DNA from: Geodermatophilus africanus
Lineage (GTDB): Bacteria; Actinomycetota; Actinomycetes; Mycobacteriales; Geodermatophilaceae
Direction: 5' to 3'
Length of the DNA: 64,000 bases
Assembly: GCF_900107105.1 (NCBI RefSeq)
Contig: NZ_FNOT01000003.1
Span: 248,001 to 312,000, forward strand
In this document: one piece after another, positions 24,646-32,875 of the stretch
How the letters are laid out: each line of letters begins with the position of its first letter
How positions within the stretch are numbered: the stretch's first letter is position 1
The notes under the pieces: generated by a model
What the model was told of the DNA's origin: nothing
The model's database searches: none
The model's input: the letters and a program-made list of their open reading frames with translations, nothing else
Made by a program: the position numbers and the translations under genes

Positions 24646-25836
24646 ATGTCCCGTTCGGTCATCGTCAGCGGCGCCCGTACCCCGATGGGGCGGCTGCTCG
24701 GCTCGCTCAAGGACTTCTCCGGCGCCGACCTCGGTGGCGTGGCGATCAAGGCCGCGCTCGAGCGGGCGGGCATCTCCGGCGACCAGGTCGAGTACGTGAT
24801 CATGGGTCAGGTGCTGCAGGCGGGCGCCGGTCAGAACCCGGCCCGTCCCGCGGCCGTGGCCGCCGGCATCCCGATGACGGTGCCGGCGATCACCGTGAAC
24901 AAGGTGTGCCTCTCCGGCCTGAGCGCCATCGCGCTGGCCGACCAGCTCATCCGCGCCGGCGAGTTCGACGTCGTCGTCGCCGGCGGACAGGAGTCGATGA
25001 CCCAGGCGCCGCACCTGCTGCCGAACTCCCGCACCGGCACCAAGTACGGCGACACCACGCTGGTCGACGCGATGGCCCACGACGGGCTGTCGGACACCTT
25101 CGACCAGGTCGCCATGGGCGCGCTGACCGAGCAGGCGAACAGCCGGTACGACCTGACCCGCGAGGAGCAGGACGCGTTCGCCGCCGAGAGCCACCAGAAG
25201 GCCGCCCGCGCCGGCAAGAACGGCGTCTTCGACGAGGCCATCACCCCGGTGCTCATCCCGCAGCGCAAGGGCGACCCGATCGAGTTCCGCGACGACGAGG
25301 GTGTCCGAGTCGACACCACGGTGGAGACCCTGTCGCGGCTGAAGCCGGCCTTCGCCAAGGACGGCACGATCACCGCCGGCACCGCGTCGCAGATCTCCGA
25401 CGGCGCCTGCGCGGTCGTCGTCATGAGCGCGGAGAAGGCCGCCGAGCTGGGCATCACCCCGATCGCCGAGATCGGTGCCCACGGCGTCGTCGCCGGCCCG
25501 GACGCGACACTGCAGAGCCAGCCGTCGCGCGCCGTCCAGCGGGCCTGCGAGCGCGAGGGCATCGACCCGGCGGACCTCGACCTCGTCGAATTCAACGAGG
25601 CCTTCGCGGCCGTCGCCCTCGTCTCGACCAAGGAGCTCGGGATCGACCCCGAGAAGGTCAACCCCAACGGCGGCGCGATCGCCCTCGGCCACCCGATCGG
25701 CATGAGCGGCGCCCGCATCGTGCTGGACGTGGCGCTGGAGCTGCGCCGCCGCGGCGGCGGGGTGGGTGCCGCCGCGCTGTGCGGCGGCGGCGGGCAGGGC
25801 GACGCGCTGATCCTGCACGTGCCCGCGAAGGCGTGA
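24646..25836 (+). CDS. phaA: Acetyl-CoA C-acetyltransferase (biosynthetic/degradative thiolase)
   Basis: A 396-residue thiolase II with Cys88 nucleophile ([10 protein letters not shown]), His349 in [10 protein letters not shown] and Cys379 in [10 protein letters not shown]. It condenses two acetyl-CoA to acetoacetyl-CoA, the entry step of the ethylmalonyl-CoA route, or runs the reverse. ATG preceded by CTGGAGGCGGCAC; a TATCCT box at 24555-24560 would give a leader of about 80 nt. The stop overlaps the meaB start by 4 nt. The symbol is by family; atoB or fadA-like naming is equally possible. Confidence 0.93.
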   Translation: MSRSVIVSGARTPMGRLLGSLKDFSGADLGGVAIKAALERAGISGDQVEYVIMGQVLQAGAGQNPARPAAVAAGIPMTVPAITVNKVCLSGLSAIALADQLIRAGEFDVVVAGGQESMTQAPHLLPNSRTGTKYGDTTLVDAMAHDGLSDTFDQVAMGALTEQANSRYDLTREEQDAFAAESHQKAARAGKNGVFDEAITPVLIPQRKGDPIEFRDDEGVRVDTTVETLSRLKPAFAKDGTITAGTASQISDGACAVVVMSAEKAAELGITPIAEIGAHGVVAGPDATLQSQPSRAVQRACEREGIDPADLDLVEFNEAFAAVALVSTKELGIDPEKVNPNGGAIALGHPIGMSGARIVLDVALELRRRGGGVGAAALCGGGGQGDALILHVPAKA

Positions 25837-26879
25837 CCCCGGAGGGCCCTGCGATCCCCGCTGACGCGGTGGACACTGCGGTCCGGGCACCCGGCCCCGT
25901 CTCCCCCCAGGGGAGGCGGGGCCGTCGCGCGGTCGACGTCCCGGACCTGGTCGCCCGCGCCCGGGACGGCGAGGCCCGCGCGGTGGCGCGGCTGATCTCG
26001 CTGGTCGAGGACGCCAGCCCAGCGCTGCGCGAGGTCGCCGCGGCGCTCGCCCCGCACACCGGGCACGCCAGGGTGATCGGCCTGACCGGCGCGCCCGGCG
26101 TCGGCAAGTCCACGACGACGACCGCGCTGGTGCGCGCCTACCGCACGCGCGGCCTGCGGGTCGGCGTCCTCGCGGTCGACCCGTCGTCCCCCTTCTCCGG
26201 CGGCGCACTGCTCGGCGACCGGGTGCGCATGCAGGACCACGCCGGGGACGACGGCGTCTACATCCGGTCCATGGCCTCCCGCGGCCACCTCGGCGGGCTG
26301 GCCTGGGCCACGCCGCAGGCGCTGCGGGTCCTCGACGCCGCCGGGTGTGACGTCGTGCTCGTGGAGACCGTCGGCGTCGGGCAGTCGGAGCTGGAGGTCG
26401 CCTCGCTCGCCGACACCACGCTGGTGCTGCTCGCGCCGGGCATGGGCGACGGCATCCAGGCCGCCAAGGCGGGGATCCTGGAGGTCGCCGACGTCCTGGT
26501 GGTCAACAAGGCCGACCGGGACGGCGCGGACCAGGCCGTGCGCGACCTGCGCTACACGCTCTCCCTCGGCGGCCGGCACGACCTCACCGGTGCGTGGCGC
26601 CCGCCGATCCGCCGCACCGTGGCCGCCACCGGCACCGGCATCGACGCGCTCGTCGACACGATCGCCGGGCACCGCGAGTGGCTGGCGTCCTCGGGGGAGG
26701 GGCACCGCCGCCGGGCGGTCCGCGCGGCGCGGGAGATCGAGGCGATCGCGGTGGCCGCGCTGCGCGCGCGGATGGGCGACGTGCGCGGCTCGGCGGCGCT
26801 GGACGCCCTCGCCGAGCAGGTGGTGGCGGGGGAGAGCGACCCGTTCCGCGCCGCCGACACGCTGCTCGGGCAGTTGTGA
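25833..26879 (+). CDS. meaB: MeaB-type G-protein chaperone of B12-dependent acyl-CoA mutases
   Basis: A 348-residue SIMIBI GTPase: Walker [10 protein letters not shown] at 86-94, Walker B-like [12 protein letters not shown], base-specifying NKAD, and the family segments [19 protein letters not shown] and [12 protein letters not shown]. MeaB (human MMAA) gates adenosylcobalamin loading and protects the mutase from inactivation using GTP hydrolysis. The GTG at 25833 overlaps the thiolase TGA (GTGA), so the two are coupled. In this window the obvious client is Ecm, with a methylmalonyl-CoA mutase elsewhere as an alternative. The first 35 residues are a poorly conserved extension. Confidence 0.94.
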   Translation: MTPEGPAIPADAVDTAVRAPGPVSPQGRRGRRAVDVPDLVARARDGEARAVARLISLVEDASPALREVAAALAPHTGHARVIGLTGAPGVGKSTTTTALVRAYRTRGLRVGVLAVDPSSPFSGGALLGDRVRMQDHAGDDGVYIRSMASRGHLGGLAWATPQALRVLDAAGCDVVLVETVGVGQSELEVASLADTTLVLLAPGMGDGIQAAKAGILEVADVLVVNKADRDGADQAVRDLRYTLSLGGRHDLTGAWRPPIRRTVAATGTGIDALVDTIAGHREWLASSGEGHRRRAVRAAREIEAIAVAALRARMGDVRGSAALDALAEQVVAGESDPFRAADTLLGQL

Positions 26880-26913
26880 GCCGCTGAGGGCACGATGACG
26901 GGGTGAACGGGCT

Positions 26914-28389
26914 GTGGCAGTGAACGGCAAGCCGGACGCCGTCGTCGTCGGGAGCGGGCCCAACGGGCTCGCCGCCGCCCTCCGCCTGGCCGCTGCCGGG
27001 CTGCGGGTCCAGGTCGTCGAGGCGGCCGACCGTCCGGGCGGCGGCATGCGCACCGAGGAGCTGATGCGGCCGGGCTACCGGCACGACGTCTGCTCGATCG
27101 TGCAGCCGATGGCCGCCGCGGCGCCGTTCTTCCGCGAGTTCGACCTGGCCAGCCGGGGCGTCCGCCTGGTGCAGCCGGAGGTCAACTACGCGCACCCGCT
27201 CGACGGCGGGCGCGCCTCGGTCGCCTACCACTCGCTGGCGGAGACCGCGGCCGGGCTCGGCGTCGACGGGCCGGCGTACCGCCGGCTGTTCGAGCCGCTG
27301 GTCGAGCACGGCCGGGACGTGGTCGACTTCTTCCTCACCAGCCGGCTGCGGCGGCTGCCCACCCGCAGCGTGCCGCAGATCGTGCACTTCGGGCTCAACG
27401 GGCTGCCCAACGTGCGCTGGCTGGCCCACCGGTACTTCGAGACCGAGGAGGCCCGCGCGCTGCTCGGCGGGGCGGCCGCGCACGGGATGCTGGACCTGAG
27501 CCGGCCGCTGACCTCGGCGCTCGGGATGCTGCTGACGATGCTCGGCCACCACGTCGGCTGGCCGCTGGTCGAGGGCGGGTCGCAGAACCTGGCCGACGCG
27601 ATGGTCACCGCACTGGAGCAGCAGGGCGGCGAGGTGCAGACCGGGCACCTGGTCACCGACCTGCGCGAGTTCGACGGCGTGCCGGCGGTGCTGCTCGACA
27701 CCACGCCCGACGCCTTCGTGGCGATGGCCGGCGCCCGGGTGCACGAGGGCTACCGCCGCTGGGTGCGCCGCTACAAGCACGGGGCGGGGGTGTTCAAGGT
27801 CGACTGGATCCTCTCCGACCCGGTGCCCTGGACCAACCCCGACGTCCGGCGGGCCGGGACCATCCACGTCGCCGGCGACCTCGAGGAGACCATCGCCGGC
27901 GAGCGGGCGCCCAACCGCGGCGAGCGCACCGACCGCCCGTACGTGCTCGCCGTCCAGCCGACCGTGCCCGACCCGACGCGGGCGCCGGCCGGGGGCCACG
28001 TGTTCTGGGCCTACGTGCACGTCCCGCACGGGTCGGACCTCGACCTGACCGACGCCATCGAGGACCAGATCGAGCGGTTCGCGCCGGGCTTCAAGGACAC
28101 GATCGTGGAGCGGGTCACCAAGAACGCCGTCCAGATGGAGGCGTGGAACCCGACCTACCTCGGCGGGGACATCTCCAACGGCCAGGCGTCGCTGTGGCAG
28201 ATGCTGGCCCGGCCGGTGCCGCGCTGGAACACCTACAAGACCCCGGTGCCCGGCGTCTACCTCGCCTCGTCGGCGACCCCGCCCGGACCGGCCGTGCACG
28301 GCGCCTGCGGCGACAACGCCGCGCAGGTGGCGCTGCGCGAGGTGTTCGGGGTGCGACACCTGCCCCCGCTGCGCCCCGCCCCCCGGTAG
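26914..28389 (+). CDS. FAD-dependent oxidoreductase of the phytoene-desaturase-like family
   Basis: A 491-residue flavoprotein with an N-terminal dinucleotide-binding motif VVVGSGPNGLAAALRLA (about 10-26), the ERPGGG-type segment (ADRPGGGMRTEEL), and a C-terminal PGPAVHGACGDNAAQVAL FAD contact motif. The family includes carotenoid desaturases and PYROXD2-like proteins. No carotenoid genes are nearby, so the substrate is unassigned. It begins GTG 34 nt after meaB and may be cotranscribed; a second in-frame GTG lies two codons downstream. Confidence 0.87.
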   Translation: MAVNGKPDAVVVGSGPNGLAAALRLAAAGLRVQVVEAADRPGGGMRTEELMRPGYRHDVCSIVQPMAAAAPFFREFDLASRGVRLVQPEVNYAHPLDGGRASVAYHSLAETAAGLGVDGPAYRRLFEPLVEHGRDVVDFFLTSRLRRLPTRSVPQIVHFGLNGLPNVRWLAHRYFETEEARALLGGAAAHGMLDLSRPLTSALGMLLTMLGHHVGWPLVEGGSQNLADAMVTALEQQGGEVQTGHLVTDLREFDGVPAVLLDTTPDAFVAMAGARVHEGYRRWVRRYKHGAGVFKVDWILSDPVPWTNPDVRRAGTIHVAGDLEETIAGERAPNRGERTDRPYVLAVQPTVPDPTRAPAGGHVFWAYVHVPHGSDLDLTDAIEDQIERFAPGFKDTIVERVTKNAVQMEAWNPTYLGGDISNGQASLWQMLARPVPRWNTYKTPVPGVYLASSATPPGPAVHGACGDNAAQVALREVFGVRHLPPLRPAPR

Positions 28390-28455
28390 CCGCCCGGCTC
28401 GTCGAGTGCGTCGAGATGCGGCCGGTGGCTGCCACCGGGATCGTCGGAACAGCCC

Positions 28456-29346
28456 TCAGGCGGATCTCGGCGCGGCCAGTGCAGTAGCGACGCGGGCCAG
28501 CAGTCGTGCCGGCCGGCGCAGGTCCGCCGCGGTCACGAACACGACCCGCCAACCCGCCGCGGTCAGCCGGTTGAGCCGGGCCCGGTCCCGGACGACGTTC
28601 TGCGGCTCGCCGTGCCAGGCGCCCTCGTACTCGAGCGCGAGGCGGTGCTCGGGCCAGGCGAAGTCGACCCGCGCGACGAAGCGGCCCTCGCCGTCGCGGA
28701 CGGTGTGCTGGGCGACCGGCGCGGGGAGGGTCGAGGCGAGCAGGACCAACCGCAGGCGCGTCTCCTGCGGTGACTCAGCGAGACCGTCGGCGCGCGCCGC
28801 GGCCTCGCGGGCCCGACGGCAGCCCCGGCCGGTCGCCGCCGCGGCTGCGCTGCGGACGTCGGCGAGGCGAACCAGGCCGATCCGCAGCAGGGCGTCGAGG
28901 AGGACGACGGCGTCCACGGTCGGCAGGGTCCGGGTCAGGTCCAGCGCCGTGCGCAGCGGGGTGGTCACCGGCAGGCCGACGGTGCGGGTCACGTCGTCGT
29001 CCGGCAGTGCCCGCCTGCTCACACGGACGCCGGGCACGGCGCCGCCACGGCACGACGGCGGGACGGTGACCTCGACGTCGTCCTCCGCAGCTCGCGCGTC
29101 GACGCCCCAGACCGCGGCGGCACTCCGTCCGCTGACCACCGCGCCGGGCAGCAGCAGACGTGTGACGGCCAGGGCCCGGACGGTGTGGGTGACCTCGAGA
29201 CCGCGGCAGGCGTAGACGTCGGGGTACAGCCGCCGCCAGGCCGAGCTCCTCAGCTGCGCCCGCGTGAGCAGCCCCTCACGGACGGCGGCGGTGCCGCAGA
29301 AGACGCGACCGTGCAGCGGGGCGGGCGAGGTGGGGCGGCGGGGCAC
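28456..29346 (-). CDS. AbiEi-like N-domain plus DUF559 endonuclease-fold protein
   Basis: A 296-residue protein. The N-terminal part (AVREGLLTRAQLRSSAWRRLYPDVY) is the winged-helix-like segment seen in type IV antitoxin AbiEi-domain proteins. The C-terminal part carries a Vsr/DUF559-like nuclease core: RVDFAWPEHRLALEYEG, then HGEPQNVVRDRARLNRLTAAGWRVVFVT. Such stand-alone proteins are very common in actinobacterial chromosomes, and no toxin partner is adjacent. I placed the start at the GTG 29346 because VPRRPTSPAPLHGRVF aligns with how I recall relatives beginning; a GTG at 29364 is also open. Function unknown; a nucleic-acid role is likely. Confidence 0.75.
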   Translation of the reverse strand: MPRRPTSPAPLHGRVFCGTAAVREGLLTRAQLRSSAWRRLYPDVYACRGLEVTHTVRALAVTRLLLPGAVVSGRSAAAVWGVDARAAEDDVEVTVPPSCRGGAVPGVRVSRRALPDDDVTRTVGLPVTTPLRTALDLTRTLPTVDAVVLLDALLRIGLVRLADVRSAAAAATGRGCRRAREAAARADGLAESPQETRLRLVLLASTLPAPVAQHTVRDGEGRFVARVDFAWPEHRLALEYEGAWHGEPQNVVRDRARLNRLTAAGWRVVFVTAADLRRPARLLARVATALAAPRSA

Positions 29347-29483
29347 CCGGGGACCCTGCCGCACCGGCCCGGGGTCGCGGGTCGGCTGTCCACAGGTCGG
29401 TGCCGAGATGCGGCTGAGCGCGGCCTCCCGGGTGCGGGACACAGCCGCGGGGCGCATCTCGGCGACTCGGGGAGGCGCACCCG

Positions 29484-29489
29484 TAGCCT
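29484..29489 (+). promoter_or_regulatory. marR -10 box, leaderless configuration
   Basis: TAGCCT (TANNNT) ends 8 nt before the ATG of the MarR regulator gene, with no Shine-Dalgarno sequence between. Confidence 0.4.
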
Positions 29490-29497
29490 CTGGGGCC

Positions 29498-30022
29498 ATG
29501 GTCCGTCCGCTGGGGTTGCCGTTCGATCCCATCGCGCGCGCCGGGGAGTCCTGGGAACAGCGCTTCGGCCCCGCCGCGGCGATGCGGGCCGCCACCTCGG
29601 TCTTCCGGGTGCAGCAGATCCTGCTGGCCCGTTTCGACGAGGCACTGCGGCCGCACGCGCTGACCTTCGCCCGCTACGAGGTGCTGGTGCTGCTCACCTT
29701 CAGCCGCACCGGCGAGCTGCCGCTGAAGGTGATCGGCAGCAGGCTGATGGTGCACCCGACCAGCGTCACCAACGCCATCGACCGGCTGGTCGCCGCCGGG
29801 TACGTCGACCGGCGTCCCAACCCCGCCGACGGGCGCGGCGTCCTCGCGGCGATCACCGACCACGGCCGCGCCGTCGTCGAGGAGGCGACCGCCGCGCTGA
29901 CCGCGCTGGACTTCGGGCTCGGCGACGTCCCCGACGACGAGCTGGACACGCTGTTCGCCATCCTCGAGCGGGTGCGGCGAGGCGCTGGCGACGTGGCGGA
30001 CGACGCGACCCCGGCCGACTGA
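29498..30022 (+). CDS. MarR-family transcriptional regulator
   Basis: A 174-residue protein. The central winged helix-turn-helix is clear: ALTFARYEVLVLLTFSR, LPLKVIGSRLMVHPTSVTNAIDRLVAAGYV (recognition helix), then the wing RRPNPADGRGVLAAIT. Dimerisation helices flank it. MarR proteins usually repress a nearby or divergent gene and respond to small phenolic or acyl ligands or metals. In S. coelicolor a MarR regulator (AbsC) occupies a comparable place near the thiolase-meaB genes; whether this is its orthologue cannot be decided by eye. Possible targets include the acyl-CoA genes (inference). Confidence 0.9.
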   Translation: MVRPLGLPFDPIARAGESWEQRFGPAAAMRAATSVFRVQQILLARFDEALRPHALTFARYEVLVLLTFSRTGELPLKVIGSRLMVHPTSVTNAIDRLVAAGYVDRRPNPADGRGVLAAITDHGRAVVEEATAALTALDFGLGDVPDDELDTLFAILERVRRGAGDVADDATPAD

Positions 30023-30077
30023 GGGCTCGCTCCGGCACCCCCGACACGGCGTCGGCGGCGGTGGGATGATCGAGGTC

Positions 30078-31058
30078 ATGCAGCCCACCCGTCCCGGACG
30101 CCCCGACCCGCGCGCGCAGGCCCAGCAGGCACAACTGGCCGCGTCCCTCGCCGGCGCGGTCGACCTCGCCGCCGTCAAGGCCCGCTCCGAGGCCGCGGCG
30201 CGGGCCCAGGCGGCACCGCCCTCCAGCGCGGCCGGCCCGGCCGGTGCCCCGGGAGCCGCGGTCGTCGACGTCACCGAGGAGACCTTCCAGGCCGAGGTGC
30301 TCGACCGCTCCTTCCAGGTGCCGGTCGTGCTCGACCTGTGGGCCGAGTGGTGCGGGCCGTGCAAGCAGCTCTCCCCGGTCCTCGAGCGCCTGGCCGCCGA
30401 GGGCGGCGGCTCCTGGGTGCTGGCCAAGGTGGACGTGGACGCCAACCCCGCACTGGCGCAGGGCCTGCGGGTCCAGGGCATCCCCGCGGTCAAGGCGGTC
30501 TGGCAGGGCCAGCTGGTCGCCGAGTTCACCGGTGCCATCCCGGAGGAGCAGGCACGGCAGTTCGTCACCGAGCTGGTGCGCGCCACCACCGGTGATGCGA
30601 TCCCGGGCTCCGGAGACGGCGACGGCGACGGCGCGGCCGCCGAGGCCGAGGACCCCCGCCTGGACGTCGCCGAGGCCGCCCTCGAGCGCGGTGACCTGAC
30701 CGCGGCCGAGGCGGCCTACCAGGCGATCCTCGACGCCGAGCCCGACCACCCGGTCGCCGGGCTGGCACTGCGCCAGGTGCAGCTGTTCCGCCGCGCCGAC
30801 GAGGCCGGCCCCGACGCGCTCGCGGCGGCCGACGCCGCGCCGGACGACGTCGCCGCGCAGACCCGGGCCGCCGACTTCCTGCTCGGCACCGGCGACGTGG
30901 AGGGTGCGTTCGACCGGCTGCTGGACGTCGTCCGCCGCACCGCCGGGGACGACCGCGACCAGGCCCGCCGGCACCTGGTGGAGCTCTTCGGCGTGGTCGG
31001 CGACCAGGACCCGCGGGTCGCCGCGGCCCGCCGACAGCTCACCCTCGCGCTGTATTGA
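30078..31058 (+). CDS. Thioredoxin-TPR co-chaperone (YbbN/CnoX-like)
   Basis: A 326-residue cytosolic protein. An Ala/Gln/Arg-rich N-terminal segment with VDLAAVKARSEA is followed by a thioredoxin domain (about 62-175) that keeps an active WCGPC at 91-95 and the cis-Pro in GIPAVKAV. The C-terminal half is TPR-like (about 195-326, DVAEAALERGDLTAAEAAYQAIL). The E. coli relative CnoX/YbbN lacks a redox-active CxxC, whereas this one retains both Cys. Proposed roles are redox-linked holdase and chaperone partner. The ATG at 30078 is favoured by GAGG upstream; an ATG 4 codons earlier lacks it. Confidence 0.9.
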   Translation: MQPTRPGRPDPRAQAQQAQLAASLAGAVDLAAVKARSEAAARAQAAPPSSAAGPAGAPGAAVVDVTEETFQAEVLDRSFQVPVVLDLWAEWCGPCKQLSPVLERLAAEGGGSWVLAKVDVDANPALAQGLRVQGIPAVKAVWQGQLVAEFTGAIPEEQARQFVTELVRATTGDAIPGSGDGDGDGAAAEAEDPRLDVAEAALERGDLTAAEAAYQAILDAEPDHPVAGLALRQVQLFRRADEAGPDALAAADAAPDDVAAQTRAADFLLGTGDVEGAFDRLLDVVRRTAGDDRDQARRHLVELFGVVGDQDPRVAAARRQLTLALY

Positions 31059-31241
31059 GGACCCCGTCCGCCTCACCCCTCGATGAAGGACCCCGTCCCT
31101 CGCAGGCTCGGCAGCAGGACCCTCCTGCCCCCCCGCCACTCGCAGGCTCGCGGCGGGACCCTGCAGGAGGGCCTCCGGACGGGGCCTCGGGACGGGGCCT
31201 CGGGACCCGGGACGGGGCCGCCGCGGGGGCAGGAGGGTCCT
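31059..31241. repeat. composite array of 3' hairpin repeats (copy 8)
   Basis: It starts immediately at the stop of the thioredoxin-TPR gene and ends 3 nt from the metallopeptidase stop. A full inner copy (31117-31173) has arms GGACCCTCCTGC and GCAGGAGGGCC. It is nested inside fragments with GGACCCCGTCC on the left and three GGGACGGGGCC-type right arms, and a reverse-type end (GGAGGGTCCTTCC) adjoins the minus-strand gene. Confidence 0.8.
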
Positions 31242-31244
31242 TCC

Positions 31245-32627
31245 TCAGACGCCGACGTCGCAGGCGGCGGGACCCTGGAAGAAGCCGTTGCGGAACAGGT
31301 CCACCAGCTGGAAGCCGGTGAGCGCGACCTCGGGCACGACCGCGGGGTCGGTGCCGTACTCGAGCAGGAACTGCACGCTCTCGTCCACGTCGCCGGGTGA
31401 GATCTCCACACCGCCGAGTGGGGTCTCCGTGAAGACCGCGGAGAACCAGCCGGTGAGGCAGATCGACGAGCGGACCGCAGCCTCGTCGCCGGTGGAGAGT
31501 CCCAGCTGCTCCCGGGCGGACTGGGCATAGGGCAGGGCGGCGGCGGTGATGACCGCGTAGTCGCCGATCTCGTAGGCCGGGCCGGCGAGGTCGCGCTGGT
31601 CGTATCCGACCAGGTCCTCGTCCGGGCAGAAGACCAGTTCGAGGTCGTCGCCCGCGCAGTCGGGCGCGGTGCCGGTGAACGGCTCCAGGGTCGGCGGGGT
31701 GAAGGTCTCCCCGAAGGTCCGGTCGAACGCGAGACCCCAGAACTCGGGCAGGGCGGCGGCGGCGTACTCCTGGGCCGACTGGAACGGTGCGTTCCCGCCG
31801 GTGGCGGCTTCGGACTGCGACGTGAAGGCGCTCTGCGTGTAGGGCCGCTGGGCGGAGAAGTTGTCCCGGCAGGCGGTGGGGCCGGCGTCGAAGCCCTCCT
31901 GGAAGGCCGAGATGCGGTCGAAGTAGGAGCCGTGCGCGGCCTCGGTGGTGATGCCCACCGGGTCGCGCAGCAGCAGGTACCCGCGCAGCACCTCGTCGAG
32001 CTCGGGCGCGCGGATCTGCGAGTGCTCGGCCTGCCCGTCGGCGACCCACGCCGTCCATGCGCCGGCGAAGCAGTCGGCCTGGGTCTCCACCGAGATGGAG
32101 TAGTCCGGGTAGCCGACCCGGCCCTGCACCGCGTGGCCGAACTCGTGCGCCATCACCAGGGCGGGGATGAACCGGCCGTACTGCTCGGCGAGCTCCTGCA
32201 GGAAGGCGCGGTCGTAGCTGATCGAGTCTGAGTTGGGCGCGTCGGTGGCCTGGCAGTAGAAGGCGTTGCCCTCGACGTCCCGCGGGTCGGAGCCGCAGCC
32301 GATGCCCTGGGGGTAGGCGCCCGGGTCGACGTCGTTCGGGTCGACGCTGAAGTACCCGCCCTGGAGCGGCGGGAAGTCCTGGCCGAAGGCGTCGGGGAAC
32401 TGCTGCGCCCAGTAGGTCTCGAGGTCGGCCAGGGCGTTGCGCGCGAGGGCGTCGATCGGGCCGTCGCCGGCGCCGACGACCTGCAGCTCGGCGGAGGGGA
32501 TGTCGGAGGCCGGGGCCCGGCCGGGACTGGGCAGGCCGACCACGGAGATCGAACAGCCGGACACCAGCAGCAGCGCGGCCGTGGTGAGCAGCGCCACGGC
32601 CGCGCGTCGCAGGGTGGAGGCAGGCAT
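31245..32627 (-). CDS. Secreted lipoprotein zinc metallopeptidase (YpfJ-like)
   Basis: A 460-residue lipoprotein: basic start, hydrophobic core, lipobox LLVSGC (Cys about 25). The catalytic region contains HEFGHAVQGRVG (HExxH near 160) and ETQADCFAGAW, the downstream Glu/Asp zinc-ligand motif typical of the neutral zinc metallopeptidase (YpfJ) family. Six or more Cys residues in the mature part (GIGCGS, FYCQ, TACRD, DCAG, FCPD) suggest disulfides outside the membrane. It is anchored to the outer face of the membrane; the substrate is unknown. It lies between two composite repeat arrays and is transcribed alone. Confidence 0.88.
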   Translation of the reverse strand: MPASTLRRAAVALLTTAALLLVSGCSISVVGLPSPGRAPASDIPSAELQVVGAGDGPIDALARNALADLETYWAQQFPDAFGQDFPPLQGGYFSVDPNDVDPGAYPQGIGCGSDPRDVEGNAFYCQATDAPNSDSISYDRAFLQELAEQYGRFIPALVMAHEFGHAVQGRVGYPDYSISVETQADCFAGAWTAWVADGQAEHSQIRAPELDEVLRGYLLLRDPVGITTEAAHGSYFDRISAFQEGFDAGPTACRDNFSAQRPYTQSAFTSQSEAATGGNAPFQSAQEYAAAALPEFWGLAFDRTFGETFTPPTLEPFTGTAPDCAGDDLELVFCPDEDLVGYDQRDLAGPAYEIGDYAVITAAALPYAQSAREQLGLSTGDEAAVRSSICLTGWFSAVFTETPLGGVEISPGDVDESVQFLLEYGTDPAVVPEVALTGFQLVDLFRNGFFQGPAACDVGV

Positions 32628-32737
32628 GTCCCTCGGATCGTCCCATCGCGGCGGCGCCGTCGCCCCCTGGAGCTGCAGCGACGGGCGCCGGTGCGGCCCT
32701 CGTGACGTGCTCAAACGGCCCACGTCCAGGGGCCCGC

Positions 32738-32870
32738 AGGCCCCGTCCGGCGGCCCTCCTGCAGGGTCCCGCCGCGAGCCTGCGAGTGGCGGGGGGCAGG
32801 AGGGCCCTTCTGCCGAGCCTGCGAGGGGTGAGCGGGACGGGGTCCTTCGTCGGGCGGCGGGAGGACGGGG
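32738..32870. repeat. composite array of 3' hairpin repeats (copy 9)
   Basis: The inner full copy 32752-32806 has arms GGCCCTCCTGC and GCAGGAGGGCC. Outside it are a GGCCCCGTCC left arm (32740 region), a GGACGGGGTCCTTC right arm, and a further degenerate GGACGGGGGTCTTT arm just before the glgB stop. This has the same nested design as the array at 31059, on the other side of the metallopeptidase gene. Confidence 0.8.
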
Positions 32871-32875
32871 GTCTT

